A DNA stretch of 64,000 nt, taken from Celoporthe dispersa. Lineage: Eukaryota > Ascomycota > Sordariomycetes > Diaporthales > Cryphonectriaceae. A program made the translations under genes and the position numbers. Below are positions 28,378 through 40,965 of the stretch, one piece after another. Each line of letters begins with the position of its first letter. Position 1 is the stretch's first letter. The stretch is taken from the NCBI GenBank assembly GCA_016584495.1, contig WAID01000016.1, positions 124,001 through 188,000 on the forward strand, given 5' to 3'. Under the pieces are notes generated by a model that worked only from the letters and a program-made list of their open reading frames with translations, was not told the DNA's origin and searched no databases.

Positions 28378-29049
28378 CTTGATGATAGGGCTCGGTGGGA
28401 GGGTTGGAAGGGAGGTTTAGATCGACGGGTACGAGGTAGGATGGCACCTCGTCACGGGTGTTTCTTCTGCTGACGGGGAGAAGTGTGTGGATTGGTACGT
28501 GGGTGTGGTGGATTGAGGGTCTGCCTGTTTGGGAACGACGTCAGTCAGCTTGGGTTGTACTGTATCTGAGGTCCTGGCATCTATTTACAAGTAGAAGAAG
28601 GGAAATAGCCGTACTCTGCTGGAGTGTTGACTTGGTTATTACGAGATAGAACGATCTCAATGCGGGCGAAGGTGTGCTGGTGGTCGTCAGGAGATGGGCG
28701 TGGTTGTTGGGAGGGATGTCCTTTGGCTGATGATGGATTGCTGGGGTGCTGAAGCTCCAACAGCTGTCGCGTCCGGTGCTGCCTCCCAGCTCAGCAGCCT
28801 TGGCGCACTGGCCAGCGCTAACGACGAGCTGCACTAACAGCAGTCCTACCGCTCTTGCTGTTGAGATCCTCCCTCGCTTATGTAATCCCTCTCACGACTC
28901 GTTAACTTGGTCCTGGCTCTCTATCGAATCTCCTGCTGACGCCGTTGTTGGGGAGGCCGAGGTCTCTTGTATCAGGAGCCAGACTTCATATTTCCTTGGT
29001 CTCTTTCTAGACGCCTTGTGGAGGCTCGGTTGAAGTTGCGACATCGGCC
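28378..29049. promoter_or_regulatory. Divergent promoter between PRE4 and the HCNGP-like gene
   Basis: 672 bases between two divergent start codons. It must contain both promoters and 5' leaders. I see no clear TATA box or named operator. No gene is supported inside. Confidence 0.55.
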
Positions 29050-29889
29050 ATGGCACCGTTGGTTGGATATGACAGTAGCGACGACGACGACGAGGACCAG
29101 CACACTGAAACTCAAGGGTCGGAACAGGTATGTTGACTACTAATTCATTGTTTGCGTTTTCCTTGGTTAACATACTCTCAGACGAACCAGGCTGCCCAAG
29201 ATGACCAAGACGAGGAGCCGCCTCAGGCTGTAGACGAGCCGAGGGATGCGCAGTCCAAGGCGCCTACTCCAGGATCACCACCGCAGCCACCAGCAGCTGG
29301 GCCGCTGCCTGGGACCTCAGTAGCAGAGGAATCAGCTGCTATAGGGCCAAGTCTTCCCCCAGCAGATGGAATGGAAGAATCAGCCTACCCAGAGGAGATG
29401 GACGATGGTCCGGACAACGATCAAGGAGACCAACCTGCCCCAGCATCGCCCTACACAGCCAACCGTGGTTTGATTCACAATCTCACCCTACCCACGGTAC
29501 CTAATCTAGATATCCCGCCTTCGCCGCCAGGCTCTCCCTCCCTCAGCGTCAGAACGGGCGGCGCTGACCGCCAAGTTCGACAAATTCCTGGAGCTCAAGC
29601 GTAAAAAAGGAACACATTTCAATGCCAAGATAGCCGGCTCCCATGCCTGAAGAACCCACCCCTGATGGACAAACTGCTTGGTTTCGTTGGGGTGGGGACC
29701 AGCTTCGAGAACGGTGCGGCGCAAGGCACAGAGCAGTACGCCACGACTCTGCCCACCGAGCTGTGGGACCCAGCCAGCTTCCCAGAGTGGGCCTACCGGG
29801 GCCAGCTGAGAAAGGCCCAGGACAGAGAGCAGAAGGAGAGGGGGGAGGGAGAGGGGGAGGCGGTGCAGTTCGTCCCTGCGAGCTCCTAG
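29050..29889 (+). CDS. HCNGP/SAP30BP-like nuclear protein
   Basis: Exons 29050-29127 and 29182-29889 (54-nt intron, donor GTATGT, acceptor CTCAG); 261 residues. The N-terminus is acidic (YDSSDDDDEDQ), as in the HCNGP family, and the middle is Pro/Glu-rich and disordered. The HCNGP core lies near residues 160-245: AKFDKFLELKRKKGTHFNAK, then SHALKNPPLMDKLLGFVG, the GTEQYATTLP box and FPEWAYRGQLRKAQ. The human member SAP30BP acts in transcription and pre-mRNA splicing; a nuclear role here is inferred from the family. The core is read only after correcting two compensating one-base errors, an extra C at 29536-29542 and a missing C at 29646-29647. Without these the N- and C-terminal halves appear as separate frames. 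The 5' end is well supported by the intron. Confidence 0.85.
29536..29542 (+). other. Probable +1 indel in HCNGP-like gene
   Basis: Two CCC runs separated by T; dropping one C moves into the frame of the HCNGP core. Which run carries the extra base cannot be decided. Confidence 0.8.
29646..29647 (+). other. Probable -1 indel in HCNGP-like gene
   Basis: CC where CCC is expected: reading through gives SHA then TGA, whereas one more C gives SHALKNPPLMDKL. Confidence 0.85.
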
Positions 29890-31168
29890 GACGTCTTTTC
29901 AGATGCAGATGCTACGCTAAGAATGCTTGGTGTACGCATCTGAAAGGATCACCCTCATCGTTTGGATAGCGTTGTCAACGCATATGCGCCACTCCGTGCG
30001 CTGCAACGAGAGCAGGCTCCATCACAGACATAACAGAGTCTCGAGCTCTACAGAGCCAACACGCCCTCGGACGTGAAGATGAGTGTCAGGTCACCTATAT
30101 AGTGAGAGGAGGAATCACCGATGTGGCTCGTCAGAGAAAACGCCTTGCGAATGGAAGAACAACCACTATGAGGCAGGCAATGCTGGAGGACATGGGTTGT
30201 CGAGAGATGGCGCTTTGAAGATCTTCGTGGAGGACCTGCTCCCAAAGTCATCGCGGCCCTGGAGTTAGGGACAATTCGCATCTCATCCGTCCGCCCTTCT
30301 AGGCTCTCAACTGGTCGAAAGTCTCAGCCGGTGCGGTATCTGCGTCGAGGAAATGCTAGCTGGCATATGCATATCTCATAGAATGCCAAGGCTTGACTTG
30401 CGGCCCGACTGCGGCGGTACAGGGCTTGCGGGAGCGGGAGCATGGAAAGACAATTACGCCGAATGCTTCTCTGTACCACTTTATGGATGGATGCCAGCAC
30501 GGAATAGACGCACAGCACGAGGACAGAGGCTCACATGAAATTATTCTCCAGTGATGCAATATCGCCAACAAGACTTGTGACGGAATCTCCCGGTGGCCGT
30601 CGAGCCGAGGCACGAAGCATTCGGAAAACTCGGGGACGCCAAGCACATCACACCACGTCTATCAGTGGAAACAATTGCTCTGGGCAAAATTGCGGACTGT
30701 TGTTGTATTTCTGACCAACGGCGGCGGCTTATCAACAAGTACCTTCATCAATCGGAGCTCCACCAGCTGCGACGTACGAGTATCACATGTCAGATTAACG
30801 TGGCGAATGGATACAATCTTCTCTACGCGACTATAAAATATGTTTCTCTAGCCCCACGACCCTGCCTTGTCGTCTGGCTGCCTTGTTTGTACACCTTTTT
30901 CGTCAATATTCACCTTCAATAAAACACTCAAACACGCCTGCAGACGTCTGCAGTTCCAAATTGGGCTCCCCAGAACGCAAACCCGTGGCTTTCCTCTCAT
31001 TAAACATCATGGGTCAAATCCTCTCGTTCTAAACGAATGACACACGGCAGGTGGCCAGACCAGCCATTACCTTCTCCCAAGCGCATCTGATTCCTTGCTC
31101 GTTCACAAGCCGGCGTCTTCAGCGTCTTCAGCCAGATCCTAAAGGGGCAGCGCGAGATCCGCCTCCAT
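29890..31168. other. Convergent 3' region, HCNGP-like gene and DUF3712 gene
   Basis: About 1.3 kb between two facing stops. Only short overlapping frames are present, none with a recognisable motif. AATAAA occurs near 30918. Confidence 0.55.
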
Positions 31169-33014
31169 TTATCTCTTTGAGGTGGTGTTGGAGCAGGTGA
31201 CCGTCAGCCCGAGCGCCTCAAGATCCGCTCCGACGTCGATCGACACGCTCTCATTGGTGCTGGCAAGACTTTCGGCATAGTAGCTCAGGTACTGGCCATG
31301 GTTGGTGACGTTCAGCCCCTGCAGCTGGAAGGGCAGGATGCCGTCCTCACAGTATGGTCGCGTCTGAATGTCTGTCAGCACGGGCGACTCGCTGATGTTG
31401 CCACGAAGAGCGAATGTGTTGTTTCCTGGATAGAGGACCATATTGTCGATGTACGAGGTGCCGACGTTGGCTCCGAGGAGGAAGTTGATGAAAGAGGCAT
31501 TTCCCTGTACAGTCAGGGGTGGTCAGCAGGCTGGACGCTCGAGGGCTAGGCCCGGCAGGGGTAAAGATAGGTAAGAAGTGCTTACAATCTCAAAGCTGAC
31601 GAACGACCGGTTGGGGATGATCACAGTTCCATGGAAGTTGTCGCCCTCCGCATCAGCGGTCAGGCTGACATTCGAAGTCGGCACCGTCGTACCGTTGAAA
31701 TTGGACAGTCCCGGCATTGACAGCGTCTTCTTGAAGTGGATGGGGTACTTCTTGCTGATGCCGCTGATCTTGACCTTCGTGTCGCCCTCGACGCTCACGT
31801 TCAATGTCGCGTTGACCAGGAGCCACTCGTTGAACACGGTGAACGCATTCATGTCCAGGATCTGGGTGAACTGCGTGATGTTCACTGCAGTCATGGCCGC
31901 AGATGTCGTCTGCGGGAACGAAATGCGAGCGAAGGGGGTCTGAGGGGCCCAGTCCTCCAGGTACATGTCGCCCTCGAAGGCATCGATAACTGCGTGGATG
32001 GAGTCATCCGCCTCGATGGTGCTGTTGATGGACATGGTGAAATTTGTGCTCTGCGTCTGCGTTACAGAGATGCCCTGGATGCTGAGCTTGGCAGCGTTGA
32101 CGCGGCTCTGTGCCATCTTGGGGATGGCGACAAAAATTCTGCGTTGTATGTGTGTCAGCGAGCGAGGCGTTCTAATGCGGAGGTCGGTCTGTGTGCGCAC
32201 CGCCCGCCCCGGAACACCACCTGTGCAAAAGCAAGGGGGAAAAAAACCACCAAAAACCTGGGGGGATCAACACTCACATCAAACACACGACCAACACTAC
32301 AATGCAGATGAAGACCAGCAGATACACCCACCAGAACCTCTTGCAGTGCCTCGCAGCCTTCTGCTTCTTCGACACTGGGTACACAGCGCCGGCGCCGGCG
32401 CCGGCGCCGTTCACGGTTCGGACGCCATCGCCCTCCACGTAGTCCACATTGGACTCCTTGTCCGACATGTTGAGATATGAACCTGAACCTGGTACCTTCG
32501 CACTTGGTGATAGTCGCTTCTTCTCTGGGTCACTGTACCGGTTGGAAGACAGCTCCCGGGATGCAACAACGCCGGAGGGTGACAGGCTGCTGCGCTGGGG
32601 AGGTTGTTTGCGCAGGAGGGAGGACTGCCGCGCTGGGTTCAGTCCTGATGTCGGCCTGTCAAGTTTGTTGTCGTCTGAGGGTAATTCCTCCTCCACGAAA
32701 GCTGAGCCGTCGGCCTTGAGCAGGGCTGAGCGGCCTGATGCTAATCGCCGCGGCTGTGGGTCTCTGTTCGCAGGCGGTTCAGTCTCGCAGCCGGGGCCGA
32801 TCCACCTGGTCCTCGGGTCGAGACAGGCCTCTTGCTCAGCGGCGGGGCTGTTGATATCCTCTATCGTCTGTACTGATCCTCTCCCCAGTCCCTTTTCCGC
32901 CTGAGCAGGTGACGATTCTGGGCGATGCTGGGGCGTGTGGTGTATGGGAGATGTTGGTGTCGCGTGCCTGTTAGATCTGGGAGTTGAAGAGGAGGCTGAA
33001 TGGTAGTCTCTCAT
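31169..33014 (-). CDS. DUF3712 single-pass membrane protein (Tag1-like)
   Basis: Exons on the minus strand: 33014-32278, 32138-31586, 31504-31169; 541 residues, with all phases joining. The first about 225 residues are a disordered, Ser/Pro/Arg-rich cytosolic segment that includes a Gly-Ala repeat. A transmembrane helix follows (FWWVYLLVFICIVVLVVC, about residues 228-250, split by intron 1). The remainder is a luminal or extracellular domain with many NxS/T sites (NFTMSINST, NATLNVS, NGTTVPTSNVS) and the LEA-like beta pattern of DUF3712. S. cerevisiae Tag1, a vacuolar membrane protein involved in ending autophagy, carries this domain, so a vacuolar location is a reasonable but untested inference. 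A shorter form starting at MSDKESNVDYVEGD (just before the Gly-Ala repeat) is also possible. No indel is apparent. Confidence 0.8.
32386..32409. repeat. Hexanucleotide repeat (GCGCCG)4 coding Gly-Ala
   Basis: Four perfect units inside exon 1 of the DUF3712 gene, in the short segment just before the transmembrane helix; the minus-strand product is an alternating Ala-Gly stretch. Confidence 0.9.
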
Positions 33015-36000
33015 GCCCAGGGCAGCGTTGTTCTGTGGGGAGAGACTGAAAGTAAAACCGGGAGCTCTTTCCCCTCTGGTGGACCGAGCGACTCTCTTGA
33101 CAACCTGGGGAGTGTGCGGGTCCTCAAATCTATTAACCTCGTCAAACCAGAGCTGCGATTTTACAGTTCCAAGCTGAGATCACGGGCTAGCACGAGTGAC
33201 GAAATGGAGGCTTGGACGGACGAATACGACGGATTCGTCCTGGTACGAAGAGGACTAGGTAGGTGGACAGGAAGGCAAGAAGGGTTTCTTCACCGAGACA
33301 CGGGACGGCATTGTGCTGGGCCCGAGGTCATTTGTAGTTTCAGGGATGCCCAGCCATTATCATGCCCTGGCATTTCTCGTTTGCATATCACATGTCATTC
33401 TGTAGCCTGGTTTTTTTCCTTTCCTCCCTCTCTCCCCCCTTTCCCGCGGGAAAAAACCAAAAAAGAAGAGCATGCCTTGGAGAAACAGAGAAACTCATTG
33501 CCTAGGGCGAGAGGGGTATGGGAGAGGAGAGAAGGGGGTGGTAGGAGGGGTGTGACCACACCCTTGTCTACCAGCCATGCATATGCAGGTTGAGTGTTTT
33601 CTGGGTTCGTCTGCCGGGAATGAGTGGTCGCTGGCGTCGATCGCTTTGCTGACCCATGCTATTTCCCGATAGGGTAGGTCAAGAGAATGGGACTGCCTGT
33701 GGGCTTCCCTGGGGCGGGCTACTCGTATGTTTCAACGGCTGGTCTCTTGTTACAGCAGTCACCGACGCACTCAAGGAGTACGAGCTGCGTGGCTGCCGCG
33801 TCACGGTGAAGCAGATAGAGGAAGGCGGATACAGAGACAAAAGAGAAGGAGAACAAGGTAGCCTGCAGAGAGTTGCGTGCTTGGTGCGGTAGAGGAAGAG
33901 AAGAGATAGGGTGGGCCTCGTCTGGACCAGGCATGACTGGGAAATGTAGGGCCAAGGCCGTACTGCCATACCATGGTACTTGGATCACGGTGTGGTAGAT
34001 CTTGACAAAATAATGGAGTTCGGCCGAGTGATGGAGGGCTCATGGAGCAGAGAGAGTGGGAAAAAAATTGACCTTCGGTAGTCAATATCCCTGTCGTTGC
34101 ATGCTGTACGATAGCGTGTACTGTAGTACTTTTTATTTCTTTTCTCCAGGTCGAGCCAATCGCATTAGGATCTACATGACGGGTGGTTTTTTCTCTTCTT
34201 TTTTTCTTCTTCTTCTCTCTTTCCGTCCTTCTCGACCTTTTTTTTTTTTTCCTTGTCGAAGAAACAATTCCTTCACCACCACCACCACCACATTTACATA
34301 TATACTGACCAAACCACCTTCTCTTTTTTTTCCCAGCCCCTATTTGGTACCTCTACAGGGCTCTTAGCCCTTCATACGAAAGGATAGGGATGATAGCACA
34401 CACAAATAGGAAGCTGTAGCGCATCTGCCACAATAGCGTATCCACATCCGGCTGACCATGGCGGAATATCCGCTCCATAGGGACCCGCTGGCTCATGCGG
34501 CATGCCGGGAGAGAAGAGGGCCCTCGTCTCGGACCAGTTTCTGTTTCGAGGTCGTCAGCGCGCACATCATTGGCCTCCCCCGCTCGCTCTTGTCCTTGTG
34601 GCACTTTAAGAGAAGAAGGTAAGAGAAAAAGAAGGGGAGGTGGGGGGGAACGGATGAAATCTTGTAGCCACGGCACAGGGCACGTCACCAGCCCGGTGAA
34701 ACAAGAGTCCAAAACAATAAAAAGGAAGAAAAGTCTATTGGGCGCCGCGACGGGATGGGATGGATCTCGGGGGAGGGGTGGCAAGGGAAGGGCCCTGGGC
34801 AGAGAGGAAGGTCTGTCCGTTTTCCCGAGGCAGCTTGTGAAAGCTTTTCTTCTTGCTCCTTTTTCCTGATTGGATTGATCCCCGGCCCCCTCCTCGTTCC
34901 TCGCGGCTCCCTTTGTCTCTCTCCCCAAGCGTGCCAAGTGTCACCATCGTACAAAGAAAATCTCCGTGTGATCTGCCAATTAGTGAGGCCATGTGAGCGG
35001 CGCCCAGGGGAGCTAACACCCTAAAAGGACCGACGATCGCTGTGGGAAATTGGCCTCCCCATGATCAAGCAGACGCAGGGCACAGTAAGCCAACACATAA
35101 TAATTACCAGGAAAAGAGACCGAGGTGGGCGCAACTGGGAAACTAGTGCGCCGACTGACTCGCAGATGATTGGATGTGAGGCATTTGAGAGTACTCGGGA
35201 TCGTCATACGAACGAAGCTATTCGCAGGAAGAGATGGAGGGGAGCACGAGGGGAAGAAAGAGAAAGGAAGAAAGAAAAAAAAGAAAAACAAAGGGAAGAG
35301 CAAGAACCCGGGGCGCCGGGGGGGGTCGGTCTTAGCAAACAGGTGAATCCAGGTCTCGGCTGAACCGTTTATCGTCCACTAGAAATCCGACTTTACCTTC
35401 GCCACCCACTATAGAATATACTCAGCATGGCTCTGTACCTGTCCTTTCTCGAGTACCCAGGGCCCGAGCTATCCGCCAGAACCGCAGAGAGACGCTGCCT
35501 CGCCCACGGCTGGCGTCCCTCCCCCTCATCATTGCTGTCTCTCTTTCAGTCCCTCTCCTCTGTATCAAGCTCACTGATACTATCCCTTCCAGTTTGAGTA
35601 CGATCAAGAACACTTGTCCGCCTGACATGTGCTAGAAGAGGCCCGGTTCGGCAGTTTGGCAGCGCTCTCGGCTCTGCGCTTGCATACGTCTACCTGGCGC
35701 CTGTATCTCTCGTCCTCGTTGGGATATATCCTCACGAGGTACCCGCACTGAGAAATAGTAGAATGAACATTCTTGTCATGTGCAAGCGCATTGGCGCCTC
35801 TCTCTCTCTCTCTGTCTGTCTTTACTCGGCCATCGTCTGTCTACCTTTTCAGGGCCCAGAACTTGCCACTGCAAGCCGTAGCTTCGAGCAGAGCCTTCAG
35901 GGAGCACTCTTCAAGATTGGTCTACAGCTCACTGTCCATGAGAGCGTCTCTTCAACCTCTTTCGCCGCAGGATATAGCGGTTGATTCCTCTCCGAGATGA

Positions 36001-36922
36001 TTTTGTCCTGCCTCCCTTGGCCGAGGCTAGTCTCTTCAAACCTCAAGTACTACTAGAGTGCAACGTCGTCCAAGCGGACAGGAATCGGGATGATGGTGCC
36101 GGGTCTCTGGATCACCAACCTCGCATCCTTTTTGGCGGGGGAGGGGAAGTCTGGGGAAGTCTGGGCCTTGGCCGAGGCTATTCCTCGTTTCCCCAGATCC
36201 TTCACCCCACACGTTGTCTTTTTCACCCTGTTGCCCCCTGAGCATGTCCAATCATCTCCGCGGCTTGAGCTGACTCGCATGCCACTACTATGGTATTGCT
36301 ATGCACCGAGAGGGGTCTCGAGGGTGTCACTTGACCACACGGCTTTCAGCACCGCGAGCGGGCTAGGCTCGCCGGCCGTGACCTCCCAAATCGGAGATTT
36401 TGCATCTTGCAGTGGCACGACGCACCTCTTGACCTTGACTCCTATAACGTGAAGGTTCTGTCGAGTCGTATCAGGGTGGTTCCATGGCATTGGCGAGGTT
36501 CGTTCCAGCGGTGAGGGCGGCCTATCAGACCCCCTGATGAGCCGTTGGTCTCCTCCTCGCCAGGGGTCCGCGCGTGGGCTCCATAGGGTCGGGTCATGGA
36601 TTACATGCCATAGTATTATGTACTGTAGAGACAGGAGGAGGAGGAGGCTGGCAAGGAACGGACACTTGATCTGGGCGGCGGGAAATGCCGTCGTTGCAAT
36701 GCAGCTTGCGTCTGGCCGGGTATACTACCATAGAGGTAGTACATCTTGACACATAAAGGCGGGGGGTTGATCACCGTCCTGCGTGACTTCAACGGATGCT
36801 CCTGTGAGGAGTGAATGAATCTGCTCGCGCTCCTCTCTTGCATGAGGAGGTAGAGTTTCCCTCGAGATCGGCAACACCACCCGGCATCATCATCCAACTA
36901 CATCGACGACGACAACAACACC
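33015..36922. other. Long intergenic region with two flanking promoters
   Basis: About 3.9 kb between the divergent starts of the DUF3712 gene and the MFS transporter. It is rich in purine/pyrimidine-biased tracts (for example 34195-34252 and 35225-35295) and has a TC run at about 35798-35813. Frames of up to about 195 codons are biased-composition products without any motif. No gene is supported. A large upstream region is common for condition-regulated transporter genes, but I see no definite binding site. Confidence 0.5.
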
Positions 36923-38631
36923 ATGGCTACCAGCCCCAAGGAGGGTTTGGATGTCTTCGAGGCGGTGGCTGTGGGCGACGAGAAGCCTATTGGTCATGTC
37001 AAGGAGGTCAATACCAACTCTGTAGCCCTCGCTGCTGCCATCGCCGCGCAGAAGCCAAAGCTATGGAGCCCAAACATGCTCAAGCTGTACATGATCATGT
37101 CGGTCGGCTATCTCGTCTCGACCATGAACGGATTCGGTAAGCTGAGACCCCTTCCTCCCAGTCGGCTCCAGGGTGCCCAGCAGTAGCACGAGGGAGCTTG
37201 AGATTTGCTGACGGATGCTCTTGCTGTGCTCCACCTCCAGACAGCTCTCTCATGGCGTCCATTAACGCCATGAAGCCCTACCAGCACGACATGGGCCTCA
37301 ACGGCGCAGGCTCCTCCACGGGCATCGTCTTCATCGTGTACAACCTCGGGCAGATCGCCGCGTTCCCCTTCTGTGGCCTGATCGCCGACGGATACGGCCG
37401 CCGCATGTGCATCTTCATCGGCTGCCTCCTGGTGCTCGTGGGCACCGCTGTCCAGGCCTCTGCGTACCACCTGGGCCAGTTCGTCGGCGGGCGGTTCGTG
37501 CTGGGCTTCGGGGCAAGCATTGCCTCTGCCGCGGGCCCGGCGTACACCGTCGAGCTGGCACACCCGGCCTACCGTGGGTTTATGGCGGGCATGTACAACA
37601 ACTTCTGGTGGGTGGGCAACATCCTCGCGGGCTGGACGACGTACGGGACGAACCTGCACCTCGACAGCTCGTGGGCCTGGCGCGTGCCGACGATTGTGCA
37701 GGCGGGCCTTCCGGGCCTGGTCATGTGCCTGATCCTCTTCTTCCCCGAGACGCCGCGGTGGCTGATCGCCCATGACCGTCCCGAGGAGGCCCTCGCGGTG
37801 CTGGCGCAGTACCACGGTGACGGCGACCCCAACTCGGCGCTGCCCCAGCTACAGTACCGTGAGATCGTGGAGGAGAACCGCCTCACGCGCGACGAGAACC
37901 CGTGGTGGGACTTCCGTGAGCTGGTGCACACGCGGGCGGCGCGGTACAGGCTTGCCATGGTCATCGGCATGTCCTTCATCGGGCAGTGGTCCGGCAACAA
38001 CGTGGTGAACTACTTCATGCCCGAGATGTTTGCGGCGGCGGGTATCACCGACACGAATACCCAGCTGTTGCTCAACGCCATCAATCCCATCTTCTCCATG
38101 ATGGGCGCCGTGTACGGAGCCAGTCTCCTGGACAAGCTGGGCCGTCGCAAGATGATGCTCGCGGGTCTGGCTGGCGGCCTGTTCTTTTATGTCCTCCTGA
38201 CCGCGTTCACGGCGAACGCGGGCACCAACCCGAACCTGGGGTACGGCGTCATCGTGGCCATCTACTGCTTTGGAATCTGCTTCGCCTGGGGCTTCACCCC
38301 GCTGCAGACGCTGTACGCCGTGGAGTGCCTCGAGAACCGGACCAGGGCGAAAGGTTCCGGGCTGAACTTTCTCTTCCTGAACATCGCCATGGTGGTCAAC
38401 ACATACGGCATCAGTGTCGGTATCGAATCGATCGCATGGAAGCTGTATATCATCTACTGCGTGTGGATCGCCCTCGAGATGGTGGTCATCTATTTCTTCT
38501 TCGTGGAGACCGCGGGCAAGACGCTGGAGGAGCTGGGAGGGATCTTTGAGGCCGAGAACCCGCGCAAGGAGAGCACTAGGAAGGTGAAGATCGGGCTGGA
38601 CGAGGCTGGCAGGGTGGTCGGTGTCGAGTGA
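36923..38631 (+). CDS. MFS sugar transporter (lactose permease-like)
   Basis: Exons 36923-37136 and 37241-38631 (donor GTAAGC, acceptor CTCCAG); 534 residues. The ATG sits in an ACACC context. Sugar-porter signatures are present: GLIADGYGRR after TM2, PETPRWL after TM6, a QWSGNNVVNYF segment in TM7, DKLGRRK in the loop after TM8, and VETAGKTLEEL at the end of TM12. The N-terminus is a cytosolic tail of about 50 residues. The overall pattern resembles the fungal LAC12-like (lactose/hexose permease) branch of the sugar porter family, proton symporters of the plasma membrane; the actual substrate cannot be read from sequence. No metabolic enzyme gene lies next to it, so context does not help. 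No indel seen. Confidence 0.88.
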
Positions 38632-39440
38632 GGAGTGAGGAGGGGGATGACCCAAGTTCTAAATGTCAGTGTACATTAATCACAGACAAGTATGCCCAAG
38701 GGTACATAACGCACAATGTCCACCTCGCATATGCGATGATCCTGCTCACCACCTCAACCTGATTGCCTCTGCGGTACTTCCTCCAAAGCCATCGCACTTT
38801 TCGCCAGTCCAACTGCAGTAATCTGTGAGGCACGTCCAGGTGAGAATGCAAGGTCGACAGCAGGTTGGAACTTCCAGCATGGCAAGAATTGTGTTAAATA
38901 TCTCTTCACAACTCAACAAGTATTATGAAGGGCCATTGGCTTGGCCATCGAAGGCAGGCTGTGGACACGGCGAAGAAAATAATACGAGGATGAGGATGAG
39001 AACTGAGCATGAAGAGATGCATAGTTTCAAGACAGTCGCTCGAGGCGGTGGCTTTTATTATTTATTTCTACAGTGTCCTCAAATATGCATCTACACTTTG
39101 TGGGAAGGAGGAGGGGGGGGGTGTGTTTGGTGGTGCTTGCCGCAGCAGCCTCGACCCCTAAAACGGAAGGGAGTGGGGGCCGGTACGGCGGGACTTGCCG
39201 CTGTCCACTGTGCTGTATTACTACGCAAACACCACTAGAGCAGCAGTACGTCATGACCCTGAGCCTCGGGTCTTGGTTATTTCAAAAATCGTCACAGATT
39301 ATCTCGTCTGAAGTGCCTCACACCGACCGACCACCTGCGCAGACGACCACGTTTCTGCCTTGACCTCTCTTCCTGCACTCGCATACAGACGTATTTGGAC
39401 TCGGAGATCAACGCACCGACTCTAACATTGCATCCTTGTC
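38632..39440. promoter_or_regulatory. 3' region of MFS gene and promoter of JAC1
   Basis: About 810 bases between two plus-strand genes. No gene is supported. A G run lies near 39113-39121. Confidence 0.5.
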
Positions 39441-40322
39441 ATGCGAGCCTCTCTCCTGGCGTCCAAAAGCCGCGGGCTCTCAAGGCTCTGTGCTGCGTGT
39501 GCGCGCGAGAGACCTGCCACGTCCCCAGCACCAGCAGCCTCGGTCGTCGCGAGAACATACTCAACAAGAAGAACGAGCCTTTTTCCTTGTTCTTCTTCAT
39601 TGCAGGTCACGACGAAGACAGCCTTCTCTCGACGGTGGTCGTCCGCGTCGGCGCCGCTGCGCGCACAGCAGGGCAACAGTGTTTCCAACATCGAAGAGCA
39701 GACCTCACAGCCCAGGATCACCCATAAGCCGCTTGCCTACTATTCGCTCTTTCCGCAGACGCTGCCCGACGGACCGCCCCCCTCAGGGCCCTTCGAGATT
39801 GATGTGCGTGCCCTCCGCCGCGAGTTCCTCCAGCTCCAAGCCGCTTCCCACCCCGACTTCCACCACGCCGCCTCCGGCCCCTCGGACACAGACTCCTCCT
39901 CAATAGCACACTCGGCCTCGCGGCGCAAGGCTGAGGCCCTGTCGAGTCACATAAATGCCGCGTACAAGACCCTCTCTTCGCCCCTGCTGCGGGCGCAGTA
40001 CCTACTTTCTGAGCGGTACGGCATCGACCTCGCTGGCGACGAGGCCTCTACGCTCACGGGCCCGCCGGACCCGGACCTGTTGACCGAGGTGCTGTATGCG
40101 CGGGAGACGATAGAGGATGCGGCGAGCGAGGAGGATCTTGAGGGTGTGCGGGCCGAGAACGAGGAGAGGATCGAGGGGTGTTTGGCGGAGCTGGTGCGTG
40201 CCTTCGCCGCGGAGGACTTGCAAGCTGCCATGCGGGAGACGGTCAGGCTGCGGTACTGGGAGAATATCAAGGAGAGCGTGCAGAACTGGGAGGAGGGGAA
40301 GCCGATTGTACTGCAGCACTGA
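39441..40322 (+). CDS. JAC1: Mitochondrial J-type co-chaperone Jac1/HscB
   Basis: A 293-residue frame without required introns. The N-terminus is rich in Arg, Ser and Ala and nearly free of acidic residues for about 70 residues, as expected of a mitochondrial presequence. The J-domain (about 98-175) starts at YYSLFPQT and has the HPD motif in AASHPDFHH (about residues 136-138), which stimulates the ATPase of the partner Hsp70. It ends with HINAAYKTLSSPLLRAQYLL, the segment typical of HscB. The C-terminal helical domain (about 205-285) binds the Isu scaffold, promoting Fe-S cluster transfer. A short intron near 39560-39603 is conceivable (a TTGCAG precedes 39606) but the frame is open through it. 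Jac1 is essential in yeast. Confidence 0.9.
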   Translation: MRASLLASKSRGLSRLCAACARERPATSPAPAASVVARTYSTRRTSLFPCSSSLQVTTKTAFSRRWSSASAPLRAQQGNSVSNIEEQTSQPRITHKPLAYYSLFPQTLPDGPPPSGPFEIDVRALRREFLQLQAASHPDFHHAASGPSDTDSSSIAHSASRRKAEALSSHINAAYKTLSSPLLRAQYLLSERYGIDLAGDEASTLTGPPDPDLLTEVLYARETIEDAASEEDLEGVRAENEERIEGCLAELVRAFAAEDLQAAMRETVRLRYWENIKESVQNWEEGKPIVLQH

Positions 40323-40965
40323 GACGTGGAGCTGAGGTCAGGATACAACGCCCAAGACAGCAGCATAGCGTTCTGCAGCCAAAGTAGATATGGCCAGGCG
40401 TGAAGACCTGAATTACAGACCATCTCCCTCTCCCAAGACGTCGCAAGACTGATCTAATGTGTCTAGACTCGTCGCCTGCACTGCACATGAAGGAGCAGGC
40501 ATAAAGGGAGGCCCTACACCACATAACAGAGGGCAATATGGGGCTGTCAAAACGTGTAAATCACAAGTGGTATTGTTCAGTCTCTTCACATATCATACAG
40601 ACGAGGCTATCCTGTCTATCTACAAGCTCTGAATCCGATTTTTTCTTTCCCCTCTTGAGAATATCAACCGGCCGATCTCCAGGACCCAGCTCAAACAGTA
40701 ACGACCCGTCGAGATCGCACCGAGTGAGAGGAGAACCGGCCCGGTCGTCCATACCCTGTCCCTTCTGCCATGCGTTCTCTTCCAGCCTCTGTTGTCCATC
40801 GCCTGCTGAACGACCATATTTTCAAGTACCACACGAGACAGGAAAAACAGGACAGGCGCTATGTGATCAATAATGACAACCACCATCATTCTCGACATTC
40901 TCATCTGAAACTCGATGAGACGAACCTCACCCACTCTGGACCCCCCGACTCCTGTTTTTTTTTTC
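40323..40965. other. Convergent 3' region between JAC1 and the Egh16-like gene
   Basis: About 640 bases separating facing stops; probably both 3' UTRs. No gene seen. Confidence 0.6.

Noticed and set aside
34353..34937. Minus-strand open frame of 194 codons
   Set aside because: Product reflects purine/pyrimidine-biased DNA, no family resemblance.
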